Of a stretch of DNA of 64,000 bases, positions 37,355 to 45,850 are shown piece after piece. Positions within the stretch are counted from its first letter, which is position 1. Each line of letters begins with the position of its first letter. Made by a program: the position numbers and the translations under genes. The notes under the pieces were generated by a model. That model was given only the letters and a program-made list of their open reading frames with translations, had not been told where the DNA came from and made no database searches. Source of the stretch: CAYNHQ01 sp964397255 (lineage in GTDB: Bacteria; Bdellovibrionota_G; JALEGL01; DATDPG01). The stretch is taken from assembly GCA_964397255.1 (NCBI GenBank), contig CAYNHQ010000003.1, positions 186,001 through 250,000 on the forward strand, written 5' to 3'.

Positions 37355-37798
37355 TTAAGAGGCGGTGGCTCCCGCCGCCTGCATTTTCGGCGTTTTTGTA
37401 GAACTCGAAGTCGCGCCCTTGGTGTCCGACCCGCCCTCGCCAGGCGTGGATTCATTTTCCGTCATTTCTTCCAAGGAGGCATCTCGGCCCTGTTTCTTTC
37501 TAAGATAATAAAGTCTCGCCCGGCGAACCTTTCCTCGCTGAACAAATTCAATTCGCTCAATCGCATCACTTTGAAATGGAAACACGCGCTCCACGCCAAC
37601 ACCATAGGATAATTTGCGAACGGTAAAGCTGGCTCCCTCTCCCCCTCGCCGGCGTTTGATCACAGTCCCCTCGAACACTTGGATTCGTTCTTTTTCTCCT
37701 TCACGGATTTTCACATGCACACGAACCGTATCCCCTACTCGGAAATCTCCCCTTTCTTTTTTTGAACGAAGACTCCGTAATACTTCTGACGCTTTCAT
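37355..37798 (-). CDS. rplS: 50S ribosomal protein L19
   Basis: The protein has 147 residues from ATG 37798, preceded by AAGGAGAATGTT. The conserved core runs to about residue 115 (FRVGDTVRVHVKIREGEKER, FEGTVIKRRRGG, VERVFPFQSDAIERIE, VRRARLYYLRKKQGR). A Ser/Thr/Gly-rich C-terminal tail of about 35 residues is an extension beyond the usual length. L19 sits at the 30S-50S interface. Confidence 0.97.
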   Translation of the reverse strand: MKASEVLRSLRSKKERGDFRVGDTVRVHVKIREGEKERIQVFEGTVIKRRRGGEGASFTVRKLSYGVGVERVFPFQSDAIERIEFVQRGKVRRARLYYLRKKQGRDASLEEMTENESTPGEGGSDTKGATSSSTKTPKMQAAGATAS

Positions 37799-37808
37799 AA
37801 CATTCTCC

Positions 37809-38510
37809 TTAAACGTTCTCTCTCTTATTCCTATTCTCATCGTCGATCAAATCGGGGCGTCTTGCACGAGTCCGAGCGAGGGACGCCTGGCGGCGCCAAC
37901 GATCGATCTCCCGATGATTTCCCGAAAGCAACACCTCGGGAACCTCTTTTCCACGAAACGCCTGAGGGCGCGTGTATTGTGGAAATTTTAATTTTCCGTC
38001 CTGAAATGAATCCGTGGCCACGGAGTCCCAGTCTCCCACCACTCCTGGAAGAAGTCGGGTCACTGTATCCAGAAGGACCAAAGCCGGAAGCTCTCCTCCC
38101 GAGAGAACATAGTCCCCGATGGAAAACGATTCGTCCACCCAGCCCTCGACGAATCGCTCATCCACCCCCTCATATCGGCCGCAGACCACAACCAACTGGG
38201 GAATTTTCGCAAGCTCTTCGGCATATTTCTGGTCGAGTTTTCGTCCCTGGGGCGAAGTATAAAGGACCTTCCGTCCCGTCACAGGTGGTATCGATTCTAC
38301 GGCCTTCACCAACGGTTCCACCTTAAGAACCATTCCCGGCCCTCCGCCGTACGGCACATCGTCCACGGTTCGATGCGCATCGTTCGTATAGTCACGAAGG
38401 TCATGAACATGAAGTTCAATTTTTTTGGCTTCCTCCGCCCGCTTCCAAATTTGGCTGGTCCGAAGCATATCAAACATAGTCGGGAAAAGGGTGATCACGT
38501 CATACCGCAT
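37809..38510 (-). CDS. trmD: tRNA (guanine37-N1)-methyltransferase TrmD
   Basis: The protein has 233 residues. Knot-fold and SAM-binding motifs are present: YGGGPGMVLK, VVCGRYEGVDERF and SIGDYVLSGGELPALVLLD. The C-terminal domain includes DSFQDGKLKFPQYTRP and LLSGNHREIDRWR. It methylates G37 of tRNAs that have G36. It overlaps rimM by 11 bases and precedes rplS by 10. Confidence 0.97.
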   Translation of the reverse strand: MRYDVITLFPTMFDMLRTSQIWKRAEEAKKIELHVHDLRDYTNDAHRTVDDVPYGGGPGMVLKVEPLVKAVESIPPVTGRKVLYTSPQGRKLDQKYAEELAKIPQLVVVCGRYEGVDERFVEGWVDESFSIGDYVLSGGELPALVLLDTVTRLLPGVVGDWDSVATDSFQDGKLKFPQYTRPQAFRGKEVPEVLLSGNHREIDRWRRQASLARTRARRPDLIDDENRNKRENV

Positions 38511-39021
38511 CCATCACCTCCAGTGGCCGGACCACGATTCGGCTTTTCTCCAGATCGATACGCAGGACGACATTGGAAATGGCGGGAAGAAGAATCTCCT
38601 CCCGGCCCTTGACCACATACACATCGTTTGCCCCGGTGGAAATAATCTCCTTCACTTCTCCCAAAGCCCTACCGGATTCATCTTCCACCGACAGACCGAT
38701 GAGGTCCGAGCAATAAAACTCGCCGGGTAAGATTTGAGGAAAATCGGATCGTCGCGCAAAAAGAACATGATTCGTCCATTTTGAAGCCTCATCCCTGCTT
38801 GAGATCCCTTCGAGCTGAAGAAATGTATAACCCTTCCGTGAATTCGCGTGATCTATGTGAAATCGCTTCCGCTTTCCGTTCGGCATATCGATCTCGACCT
38901 CTTGTATGGACATCAGTGTTTGAGAATCTGGAGAATATGGATGCACGCGCACACCACCAGTCAAGCCTTGAGGCTTTCCCACGCGCGCGATCGCGATCCA
39001 CTCTTCCGATTCTCGTTTCAC
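38500..39021 (-). CDS. rimM: 16S rRNA processing protein RimM
   Basis: The protein has 173 residues with two beta-barrel domains. The N-terminal RimM domain begins IARVGKPQGLTGGVRVHPYS. The PRC-barrel includes FYCSDLIGLSVEDESGRALG and NDVYVVKGREEILLPA. It binds S19 and aids 30S head maturation. It directly follows khpA. Confidence 0.96.
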   Translation of the reverse strand: MKRESEEWIAIARVGKPQGLTGGVRVHPYSPDSQTLMSIQEVEIDMPNGKRKRFHIDHANSRKGYTFLQLEGISSRDEASKWTNHVLFARRSDFPQILPGEFYCSDLIGLSVEDESGRALGEVKEIISTGANDVYVVKGREEILLPAISNVVLRIDLEKSRIVVRPLEVMDAV

Positions 39022-39252
39022 CTATTCTCCAATTTCGAGCATCACTCGTTTATTGAGTTTCGCCGCTGCCGCATTGAGGACGCTTCGAAGAGCTCGAGCG
39101 GTTCGACCCTGCTTTCCAATCACTTTGCCTAAATCTTCTTTGTGTACGCGAAGTTCAAAAACAGATGTCTTTTCTCCGGCCACTTCCTTCACCGTCACAT
39201 CTTCTGGATGATCCACGAGCCGCGTGGCCACGTATCGAATGAGTTCTTCCAT
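39022..39252 (-). CDS. khpA: KH-domain RNA-binding protein KhpA
   Basis: The protein has 76 residues and is a single type-II KH domain with the GxxG-containing GKVIGKQGRTARALR motif. Between rpsP and rimM this position is conserved across many phyla. It binds RNA, generally as a partner of KhpB/Jag. Confidence 0.95.
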   Translation of the reverse strand: MEELIRYVATRLVDHPEDVTVKEVAGEKTSVFELRVHKEDLGKVIGKQGRTARALRSVLNAAAAKLNKRVMLEIGE

Positions 39253-39266
39253 CGCTTTCTCCCGAG

Positions 39267-39533
39267 TTATGCGGACACAGGGGTGAGGTTCTTCTTCGCA
39301 CGCTTCAGAAGTCGGGCCACCGTAGTCGTGGGCTGGGCCCCCTTTGCCACCCAGTATTCCACACGATCCCGTTTGAAAACGAATCCGCCGGCGTTTTCCG
39401 CCTTTTTCGGATTGTACGTTCCGACCGTTTCAATCACCCGTCCGTCTCGCTTTCGGAGCTCCTGCGCCACCACCAATCGGTAACCTGGAATGTTCTTTCG
39501 TCCCAACCTCGTCAATCGAATTTTCACCGCCAT
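39267..39533 (-). CDS. rpsP: 30S ribosomal protein S16
   Basis: The protein has 88 residues from ATG 39533, preceded by AGGGAGAAAAGT; the longer frame adds an unconserved prefix. The family sequence is clear: VKIRLTRLGRKNIPGYRLVV, then IETVGTYNP and WVAKGAQPTTTVARLL. It is part of the 30S subunit and follows ffh by 16 bases. Confidence 0.97.
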   Translation of the reverse strand: MAVKIRLTRLGRKNIPGYRLVVAQELRKRDGRVIETVGTYNPKKAENAGGFVFKRDRVEYWVAKGAQPTTTVARLLKRAKKNLTPVSA

Positions 39534-39549
39534 ACTTTTCTCCCTTTCT

Positions 39550-40893
39550 CTAACCCAACATGTTGAAACCACCGCGCCGCATCCCTTTGACGCCGACCCG
39601 GCTCAAGCGCGACATCATATTCCGCGCCTGAAGAAATTGTTTTAAAAACCGATTCACATCGGTCACCGTTGTCCCACTTCCGTTCGCGATTCGCTTTCGC
39701 CTACTTCCATCAATGATCTGATGGTTCACTCGTTCTCGTTTTGTCATCGACTTAATGATGGCATCGATTCGGGTCAGCTCTTTTTCAGGAAGCCCGCCCG
39801 CAAAGGCCTGCTTGAGCTGCGCGCCCCCGGGAAGATAGTCCGCAATCTGCTCCAGAGAACCCATTTTCCGGACCGCGAGCATCTGCTCGGCAAAGTCTTC
39901 GATCGTGAATTGATTCTTTCGCAATTTTTGCTCGAGGCGTTGGGCTTCTTTGGCGTCCATCACCTCTTGCGCCTTTTCGACCAAAGACACCACGTCTCCC
40001 ATTCCAAGAATGCGTGACGCCAATCGATCGGGATGGAGTCGCTCGAGTGCGTCGACTTTTTCACCCGTACCGACGAAATAAATCGGCGTTCCCGTGGCGA
40101 GACGAACGGAGAGAACGGCACCCCCACGGGCATCTCCGTCGGTCTTCGTTACAATTACTCCATTAAATCCAATTTTTTCATTAAACGTTTCAGCGCTTCG
40201 AACCGCATCCTGACCCGCCATAGAATCTAGGACATAGAGAACCAGATTCGGCTTCACCAGCTCACGAATGATTGCCAGCTCACTCATCAACTCATCATCA
40301 ATATGCAAACGGCCCGCTGTATCAAATACAATAGCGTTCGCCGCCACTTCTCTCTGTGAAACGGCCCGCATCGCATCTTTGCAAACTTGGGCTGCCGAAG
40401 ACTCGCGAGAGGAAAAAACGCCAAGCCCATTTTCTTTTCCGAGCTGCTCCAGTTGCTCGCGTGCCGCCGGGCGAGCGGTATCCGCCGGAACGAGAAGAGG
40501 ACGAAGTCCCTGATCGTCTCGAAGAAAACGGGCCAGTTTCGCTGCCGTCGTCGTCTTTCCCGAACCCTGAAGACCCACCACCAAAATATGAAGGGCTCGG
40601 TCCTTGGGACGAGGAAGTTCGGCAGAACTTCCTCCGAGAATCCGAACTAGTTCATCGAAAATAATTTTGACGAACTGTTGCCCGGGTTCAACCTGGTCTA
40701 CGACCTGGGTCCCAATGGCTTTTTCACGAACAGAGTCGATAAAGGATTGAACTACGCGGTACGAGACATCGGCTTCAAGAAGGCTCGCGCGAACCTCGTC
40801 AAGCGCATCAGTGATATTTCCCTCACGAATTTTTCCGAGGCCCCGAAGGTTTCGAAATGTCCGCGAAAGACGATCTTGTAACGAATCAAACAT
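39550..40893 (-). CDS. ffh: Signal recognition particle protein Ffh (SRP54)
   Basis: The protein has 447 residues. It comprises the N domain, the GTPase G domain (GLQGSGKTTTAAKLA, DTARPAAREQL, DTAGR, TKTDGDARGGA) and the methionine-containing M domain (about 300-440) with SRRKRIANGSGTTVTDVNRF. It binds signal sequences and 4.5S RNA and docks with FtsY. As first gene of the ribosomal-processing operon it has a clear sigma70 promoter upstream. Confidence 0.98.
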   Translation of the reverse strand: MFDSLQDRLSRTFRNLRGLGKIREGNITDALDEVRASLLEADVSYRVVQSFIDSVREKAIGTQVVDQVEPGQQFVKIIFDELVRILGGSSAELPRPKDRALHILVVGLQGSGKTTTAAKLARFLRDDQGLRPLLVPADTARPAAREQLEQLGKENGLGVFSSRESSAAQVCKDAMRAVSQREVAANAIVFDTAGRLHIDDELMSELAIIRELVKPNLVLYVLDSMAGQDAVRSAETFNEKIGFNGVIVTKTDGDARGGAVLSVRLATGTPIYFVGTGEKVDALERLHPDRLASRILGMGDVVSLVEKAQEVMDAKEAQRLEQKLRKNQFTIEDFAEQMLAVRKMGSLEQIADYLPGGAQLKQAFAGGLPEKELTRIDAIIKSMTKRERVNHQIIDGSRRKRIANGSGTTVTDVNRFLKQFLQARNMMSRLSRVGVKGMRRGGFNMLG

Positions 40894-40951
40894 GCCAAAT
40901 ACCTGGAATTAAAAAACAATCGCCCTTTCATTTCCGAAGATAAACGGGGGT

Positions 40952-40980
40952 TTATAGTCCAAGGTTCTCCATTCTGTCAA
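40952..40980 (-). promoter_or_regulatory. Sigma70-type promoter of the ffh-rpsP-khpA-rimM-trmD-rplS operon
   Basis: On the minus strand TTGACA (40980-40975) and CTATAA (40957-40952) are separated by 17 bases. The -35 is a perfect consensus and the -10 differs from TATAAT at two positions. The expected leader is about 50 bases before the ffh ATG. Confidence 0.7.
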
Positions 40981-41032
40981 CCTCGAAAACCCCAAATTCT
41001 TCTAATCATTTCGAAGAGGTAGCGAGCGGAGG

Positions 41033-41218
41033 CTACGGATGGAATTCGGAAAAAATAATCCAGGAAAATAGCGAAATCGTGATGAGAATGGCGAAAACAG
41101 ATCCGGCAATAATCACAACCACTTTCTTCTCATGTTTTCCTGTCAGGACATGAAATGTGAGGGCAACCGCAAGAGCCAAAAGCGCAATCGAAACTCCACC
41201 CAAGATTTTATAAAACAT
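41033..41218 (-). CDS. Small two-helix membrane protein
   Basis: The protein has 61 residues from ATG 41218, one base after the phoH-like TAA (TAAAATG). Nearly all of it is two membrane helices (LGGVSIALLALAVALTFHVL and VVVIIAGSVFAILITISLFS) joined by a charged loop (TGKHEKK). No family was recognised. A longer frame starting at 41317 reads phoH-like sequence out of frame and is not preferred. Confidence 0.55.
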   Translation of the reverse strand: MFYKILGGVSIALLALAVALTFHVLTGKHEKKVVVIIAGSVFAILITISLFSWIIFSEFHP

Positions 41219-41219
41219 T

Positions 41220-42548
41220 TTAAAGGACGTTCGAGGCGAGTTCCGCCAAAGGCGAACGTTCTCCTTTCGATAACGTAATATGCCCCCCCATCGCTTCTTC
41301 TTTGAATCGGTCCACAATGTACGTCAAACCGTTATTGGAAGCGTCGACATAGGGATTGTCGATCTGATCGGGATCCCCCGTGATTACGACCTTCGTATTT
41401 TCGCCCGCGCGCGTAACGATCGTCTTCAGCTCGTGGGGAGTCAGATTCTGCGCTTCATCCACGATGAGGTATTGATTGGGGATGGAGCGCCCTCGAATAT
41501 ACGTCAGCGGTTCAATGGCTAGCATTCCCATTTGTATGAGCTCCTGATGGCCATAACCCGCCCCCCGCCTCCGATCTCGCGCGGCCGATCCCATCAAGAG
41601 CTCGATGTTATCGTAAATTGGTTGCATCCAAGGATTTAATTTCTCCTCCAGAGTGCCGGGAAGAAACCCAAGATCTCTTCCCATGGGGAAGACTGGACGA
41701 GAGACCAGCAACCGATGGTAAACACTTTCATCGGCGACTTTGTGAAGCCCCGCCGCGATCGCAAGAAGGGTTTTGCCCGTTCCCGCTTTACCCACCAACG
41801 TGACAAGCTTCACACTGTCGTCCAGAAGAAGATCGACGGCGAAATTCTGCTCGAGATTTCGGGGACGAATCCCCCAGATTCCTTTCGATGCAATTCCCTG
41901 AAGGACTTTGATCTTTCGGGGCAGCGGATGTGTGCGAGCCAATATCGATTGGTTTCCGCCATCGTTTGACTTGATCAGAAGCATTTCATTTGGAAAAGTT
42001 TTCAAATCCTCTACTTCCAACTCCCCTTGGCGCATGAGGAGATCGACCTGGTCGCCGGGCAGCCCATACTCACGCCAACCGCGATAGAGTTCTTCGGGAG
42101 AGATAACATTGGGTTCGTAATCTTGGGCTGTCAACCCCAGCGCGTCCGCTCGAATGCGAAGGTTGGTATCCTTCGTCAAAAAAATTACGGGGCTTCCATT
42201 CGCCCGCTCTTTCACATCCAAGGCAATCGAGAGAATGCTGATATCGGCCTGCCGCTTGGTGAAAATATTTTTTAACTTGGGTTTGGCCGTTCCACTTCCG
42301 AGATCGACTCTGAGGATCCCCCCGTTTTCAAGCGAGATCCCTTTGGCGAGATTCCCATCTCCGCGAAGGCTGTCGAGATAACGGGAAAGTGCCCGGGCAT
42401 TTCGTCCGGTCACGTTTTCATCTTTTTTAAAGTGATCAATTTCCTCGATCACGGCGATCGGGATGATCACTTCGTTATCGGCGAATTTGAAAAGCGCTCG
42501 CGGGTCGTACAACAGGACGTTTGTATCGAGAATGTATTTTTTCTTCAT
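41220..42548 (-). CDS. PIN-PhoH family ATPase/RNase-like protein
   Basis: The protein has 442 residues. The N-terminal PIN domain (about 1-130) has the acidic residues of a ribonuclease site (YILDTNVLLYDP, VIEEIDHFK, FLTKDTNLRIRA). The PhoH ATPase follows with Walker A (GKAGTGKTLLA), LGFLPGTLEEKLNPWMQP, Walker B (YLIVDEAQNLTPHELKTIV) and VVITGDPDQIDNPY. This domain pair occurs in mycobacterial PhoH2, an RNA helicase/RNase. It starts 66 bases from the HEPN gene. Confidence 0.93.
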   Translation of the reverse strand: MKKKYILDTNVLLYDPRALFKFADNEVIIPIAVIEEIDHFKKDENVTGRNARALSRYLDSLRGDGNLAKGISLENGGILRVDLGSGTAKPKLKNIFTKRQADISILSIALDVKERANGSPVIFLTKDTNLRIRADALGLTAQDYEPNVISPEELYRGWREYGLPGDQVDLLMRQGELEVEDLKTFPNEMLLIKSNDGGNQSILARTHPLPRKIKVLQGIASKGIWGIRPRNLEQNFAVDLLLDDSVKLVTLVGKAGTGKTLLAIAAGLHKVADESVYHRLLVSRPVFPMGRDLGFLPGTLEEKLNPWMQPIYDNIELLMGSAARDRRRGAGYGHQELIQMGMLAIEPLTYIRGRSIPNQYLIVDEAQNLTPHELKTIVTRAGENTKVVITGDPDQIDNPYVDASNNGLTYIVDRFKEEAMGGHITLSKGERSPLAELASNVL

Positions 42549-42614
42549 GGACGCGGGGCGAAACGTTTAGCTCATTTCCGCCCCCCCCTCAAGGATCTTT
42601 CGTGGAAGCAGGGT

Positions 42615-42983
42615 TTATCGATCAAGTAGCTTACCGGCTTCACGCGAAAATTGCTTGATGGTGCCGAGATAATCCCTGTCATCAATGCCGATATAATCAT
42701 GAACGGATAGATTTCGATCATTGATAAAGCGAAGCCAGAGCTCCACGTCTTCGATGAGTCCTAACCGCCCCGCCATCTTGATCGAATCTTTCGGTCCGTA
42801 GACGTCCAAACCCTGTTTAAGGACCTCCTTTCGTAAATATTTCCAAGCGTATTCCAGAGCGACTTCAAATGATTTGGATATTCCGGAAAAATAAAATCGC
42901 TCCTTTTTCGCTCTGGATTGAAATTTCAGAGCCTGCTCCAGATCTTTCATACTACTCTCAAAATCTTCCTTCTCAGTCGGCAT
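42615..42983 (-). CDS. HEPN-type toxin, HI0074/HepT-like
   Basis: The protein has 122 residues and is an all-helical HEPN fold. The Rx4HxY motif is intact (R90, H95, Y97 in RNLSVHDY), as in HepT ribonucleases. FSGISKSFEVALEYAWKYLR matches nucleotidyltransferase substrate-binding proteins of the HI0074 type. In the MNT-HEPN system studied in Shewanella, the MNT partner AMPylates the HEPN tyrosine and silences it. The gene overlaps its MNT partner by 11 bases. Confidence 0.88.
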   Translation of the reverse strand: MPTEKEDFESSMKDLEQALKFQSRAKKERFYFSGISKSFEVALEYAWKYLRKEVLKQGLDVYGPKDSIKMAGRLGLIEDVELWLRFINDRNLSVHDYIGIDDRDYLGTIKQFSREAGKLLDR

Positions 42984-43533
42984 AGCAACTCACCTTCTTT
43001 TGGAGTTCCACCCAACCTGTCTGACGTCCTGAAAGAAACGACCAGTGCGCTGCGAGCCTGCGGAGAAAATCCGGACTCGCGCGAGTCAAGTTGACTAGAT
43101 CAATCATGAAAGGAAGGTCTTCCTCGAGGTCATCTTTCGCCAACAAGATTTTCGAAAAGAGCCTATGCGAAAGCCCCTGACTGGAGTACGCACCCAAATC
43201 ATAGTCGGAATATTTCTTCGCCGTCCCCTTCGCACGAGAACCAAACAGCACGAATGTCACATCGGGGAAACGTTGATGAAGGTTATCCACAACCTCCGCT
43301 ATTTCCTCTTGTGGAACAGAAATGCTCTTTTTGCGCTTACGTAAGACGTCAGCCGGTTCCAACTGCAAATGCTGAAATAACTTCTCCAATGCGTTCGGGA
43401 AAACGGTGTGACCTGAAAGATAGTTTTGGATTGTATTCCTGTGCAATCCGAGTTGAGCCGCCATCGCCAGAACGGATGAGCACCCGCGCTTTTTCATGGC
43501 TTCCAAAACCTTATCCTTATCGAGATAATACAC
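42973..43533 (-). CDS. MNT nucleotidyltransferase antitoxin fused to an N-terminal HTH
   Basis: The protein has 186 residues and a GTG start. Residues about 8-60 form an XRE-like helix-turn-helix (SSVLAMAAQLGLHRNTIQNY). Residues about 75-165 form a minimal nucleotidyltransferase with the GSx10DxD motif intact (G98, S99, D110, D112). A third acidic residue is likely in FMIDLVNL. It probably AMPylates the HEPN partner and, through its HTH, represses its own promoter. The operator candidate is the palindrome 25 bases upstream. The C-terminus contains cysteine near the overlap with the toxin gene. Confidence 0.87.
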   Translation of the reverse strand: MYYLDKDKVLEAMKKRGCSSVLAMAAQLGLHRNTIQNYLSGHTVFPNALEKLFQHLQLEPADVLRKRKKSISVPQEEIAEVVDNLHQRFPDVTFVLFGSRAKGTAKKYSDYDLGAYSSQGLSHRLFSKILLAKDDLEEDLPFMIDLVNLTRASPDFLRRLAAHWSFLSGRQTGWVELQKKVSCYAD

Positions 43534-43557
43534 GGTTACAGGATAGATGAACTACTT

Positions 43558-43578
43558 TAAATAGGCAATGCCTATTTA
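43558..43578. promoter_or_regulatory. Perfect 21-nt palindrome in the HEPN-MNT promoter, likely operator
   Basis: Arms TAAATAGGCA and TGCCTATTTA are exact inverted repeats around a single central base. On the minus strand it overlaps a TATAAAT -10-like element and ends 25 bases before the GTG of the HTH-MNT gene. The size suits a dimeric XRE-type repressor. There is no T tract, so it is not a terminator. Confidence 0.7.
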
Positions 43579-43589
43579 TACTGTGCTAT

Positions 43590-45077
43590 TTATCGCCTGA
43601 TGGCGTACAGAAGGTTCCCGCCCTCGTTGATCCAAGGCTTAAAACGGTCCGGATAATCCTTTAGAAGAGGCGTGAGATACGTTTCCGACCCTCCTTCCAG
43701 AGGGGTCCAGAGTAGGAAATCGGCCTGAGCCGAGTCGATGAATTGCATAATTTTCGCCGTGCGATGCGATCGAGGGAATTCAAATGACCGGCGTTGCGAA
43801 AAAAGATATGTCCAGGAAGAAAGGTCGCCCACAAAAATTGCATCTTTCCGCGTCTTCGATTGAATTTCATCCAAGAGTTTTAGATAACTTTGTACTTCCG
43901 GCGGATAGTAGGGGTCGTTTCGTTCGCTCTTAATGATCTCGTAATTCTTGCCGGTATTCGCGGCCATCACACCCACGCAGAGAATGAATAGAACCATTTT
44001 CTTTTTAGATTCCGGAAACCAATCGGCGAACCCATCCATTACTGGAAAAAACAAGACCGGTAAAATGGGAACGAGAAATCGTTCATCCTGACGCCAGGAC
44101 CAAGCCAAAAGCACCAAAAAATAGATGAGAAAATAGACATCTGCGGATCGAATCCGCTTTCGGAGAATGCGAACTTGTGACACGGCGAAAAAAAGAAGAG
44201 GAAAAAACCACACCCACAGAGCACGAAAGGTCACGACTCGTCCCGAGAAGAGATTCGCAAGGAGATATCCATAATAACGAATGTTCGAACCCACGCGGCT
44301 GATCCACTCCGCAGCGGTTTGAATTTGTTCATCCGAGCCGGGAGTTTTTCGTAGAAGGGTGTCGAAATGGGTCCGATCGGCATCTATTAGAGATGGAGGA
44401 AGGTCGGCCATCGCCAGACGCGTCCGAACAAACCATCCACCGATTCCCAAAAGGATAAAAAGTGCGGGCCATTGAAATTTTTTCCATGTCGTTACATTTC
44501 TCCGAAATAGAAAAAGATAGAGACCTAAAGCGGCAATGAGCACTAGGCCCGTCGGACGCAAAAGAGCAGACCCGATCGCTGCGAGAGTGAACGTCCAACT
44601 CCACCGGTAGGATCGGGGTCCCTCCAATAGATTCTCAAAAGCCAGAAGCGCAAGCATCGATGAAAAAAAATAGGGGAGATCGCTTAGAATTCGTGTCGTT
44701 TCAAATAAAAAGGCGAAACTCATTCCCGTACATGCAATTACAGACAAACCGAAGGCGTGCGAACGCTCGCGTCGAATGAATAGATAGGTCACCGCCAGAG
44801 CCGCGAGAGCAAAAATGATTTCCAGCCCTCGCATCACGAGAAAACAATTTCCGAAAAGGCCAACCAGCGGTGATAAAATCAGAGGAAGCCCGGGATAGGA
44901 GTATGTCGCAGGGTATCCCTGATAGGTATACCGCCCCGTGGTCCAGAATTCACGTGCGATAGAAATATAACTGGCGGCATCCGTGGAAGTTTGGAGATGG
45001 TTATTGATGGCAGTGAAGTAAATGACACCGAGACCAGCCAGTAAAAAGTAGAGTTCTCGATGTTCGGTTCGGGTCAT
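43590..45077 (-). CDS. GT-C-like polytopic membrane protein
   Basis: The protein has 495 residues from ATG 45077, which overlaps the deacetylase stop as ATGA; a longer frame adds sequence read out of frame from that gene. About ten membrane segments are present. The first loop contains STDAASYISIAREFWTTGRY, with a DxxSY acidic motif and PGLPLILSP typical of GT39/PMT_2 proteins. RQDERFLVPILPVLFF resembles later parts of the family. A soluble tail of about 120 residues is probably periplasmic. With a polysaccharide deacetylase partner it may modify an envelope glycan. Confidence 0.75.
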   Translation of the reverse strand: MTRTEHRELYFLLAGLGVIYFTAINNHLQTSTDAASYISIAREFWTTGRYTYQGYPATYSYPGLPLILSPLVGLFGNCFLVMRGLEIIFALAALAVTYLFIRRERSHAFGLSVIACTGMSFAFLFETTRILSDLPYFFSSMLALLAFENLLEGPRSYRWSWTFTLAAIGSALLRPTGLVLIAALGLYLFLFRRNVTTWKKFQWPALFILLGIGGWFVRTRLAMADLPPSLIDADRTHFDTLLRKTPGSDEQIQTAAEWISRVGSNIRYYGYLLANLFSGRVVTFRALWVWFFPLLFFAVSQVRILRKRIRSADVYFLIYFLVLLAWSWRQDERFLVPILPVLFFPVMDGFADWFPESKKKMVLFILCVGVMAANTGKNYEIIKSERNDPYYPPEVQSYLKLLDEIQSKTRKDAIFVGDLSSWTYLFSQRRSFEFPRSHRTAKIMQFIDSAQADFLLWTPLEGGSETYLTPLLKDYPDRFKPWINEGGNLLYAIRR

Positions 45078-45796
45078 AATTCTTCTTTCACACCCAGAAG
45101 TTCCGGTACGGTCACCCATGCGTAGCCTTTGGCGCGAATTCCTTCGATGATCGCGGGTAGAGCGTCCAATGTGCAATTTCCCGCGGGATCATGGAGGAGA
45201 ATGATGGCACCACCGCGAGTTTGTCGGACCACATCATTGACGATTTGATCGCGATGTTCACTGGAACAAGGAGTTTCTCCTGTAAATCGCCAATCGGCCG
45301 GATCTACTGTCCAAAGTATGACTTTGAATCCCTTGCTCCCAAAAAGCATGATCTCCTCATCGGTGATGGATCCAAAAGGAGGACGCATTAACCGTGGACG
45401 GAATGAAAGGATGGAAGCGAAAAGTTCTTCTGCGGGCTCGATTTGTTCAGACCATGCGGTGCCCGCCGAAAGCAACGAAAGATCCACATGCGTGAGAGTG
45501 TGATTCCCAATGGCATGGCCCGAAAGACGAACTTTTTCCGCGATGTCGGGAAACTTCTGTGCTCTTTTGCCCACAAGAAAAAAGGTCGCCTTCACACCAT
45601 ATAATTCCAGCATGGTAAGAACCGAGCTTGTTTCGGGATCCGACGGCCCATCGTCAAACGTCAAGGCCACATGGGAGGTCTCGCGTGAGGCATGCGAATA
45701 AAAAATTCCCGGGAACTCCTCCTGAGGGTCACTTGAACAACCCAATATCAGAAACGACAGACTCATTCCCAAATTAATCCTCTTGAACCATGGCAT
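45074..45796 (-). CDS. Polysaccharide deacetylase (NodB), lipoprotein
   Basis: The protein has 240 residues with lipobox SFLILGC (Cys near residue 20). The NodB domain (about 38-235) has TFDDGPSD (catalytic base and metal Asp), HxxxH in GNHTLTH, RPPFGS, and WTVDPADW. These residues are those of active CE4 esterases, which remove acetyl groups from GlcNAc or peptidoglycan. Its start is 54 bases from the divergent amgK-like gene. Confidence 0.9.
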   Translation of the reverse strand: MPWFKRINLGMSLSFLILGCSSDPQEEFPGIFYSHASRETSHVALTFDDGPSDPETSSVLTMLELYGVKATFFLVGKRAQKFPDIAEKVRLSGHAIGNHTLTHVDLSLLSAGTAWSEQIEPAEELFASILSFRPRLMRPPFGSITDEEIMLFGSKGFKVILWTVDPADWRFTGETPCSSEHRDQIVNDVVRQTRGGAIILLHDPAGNCTLDALPAIIEGIRAKGYAWVTVPELLGVKEEL

Positions 45797-45850
45797 CGAC
45801 CGGATTCTGCATTACTTTCGAAAGAGTCGCCATTTGCGTAAGCTACCCGT

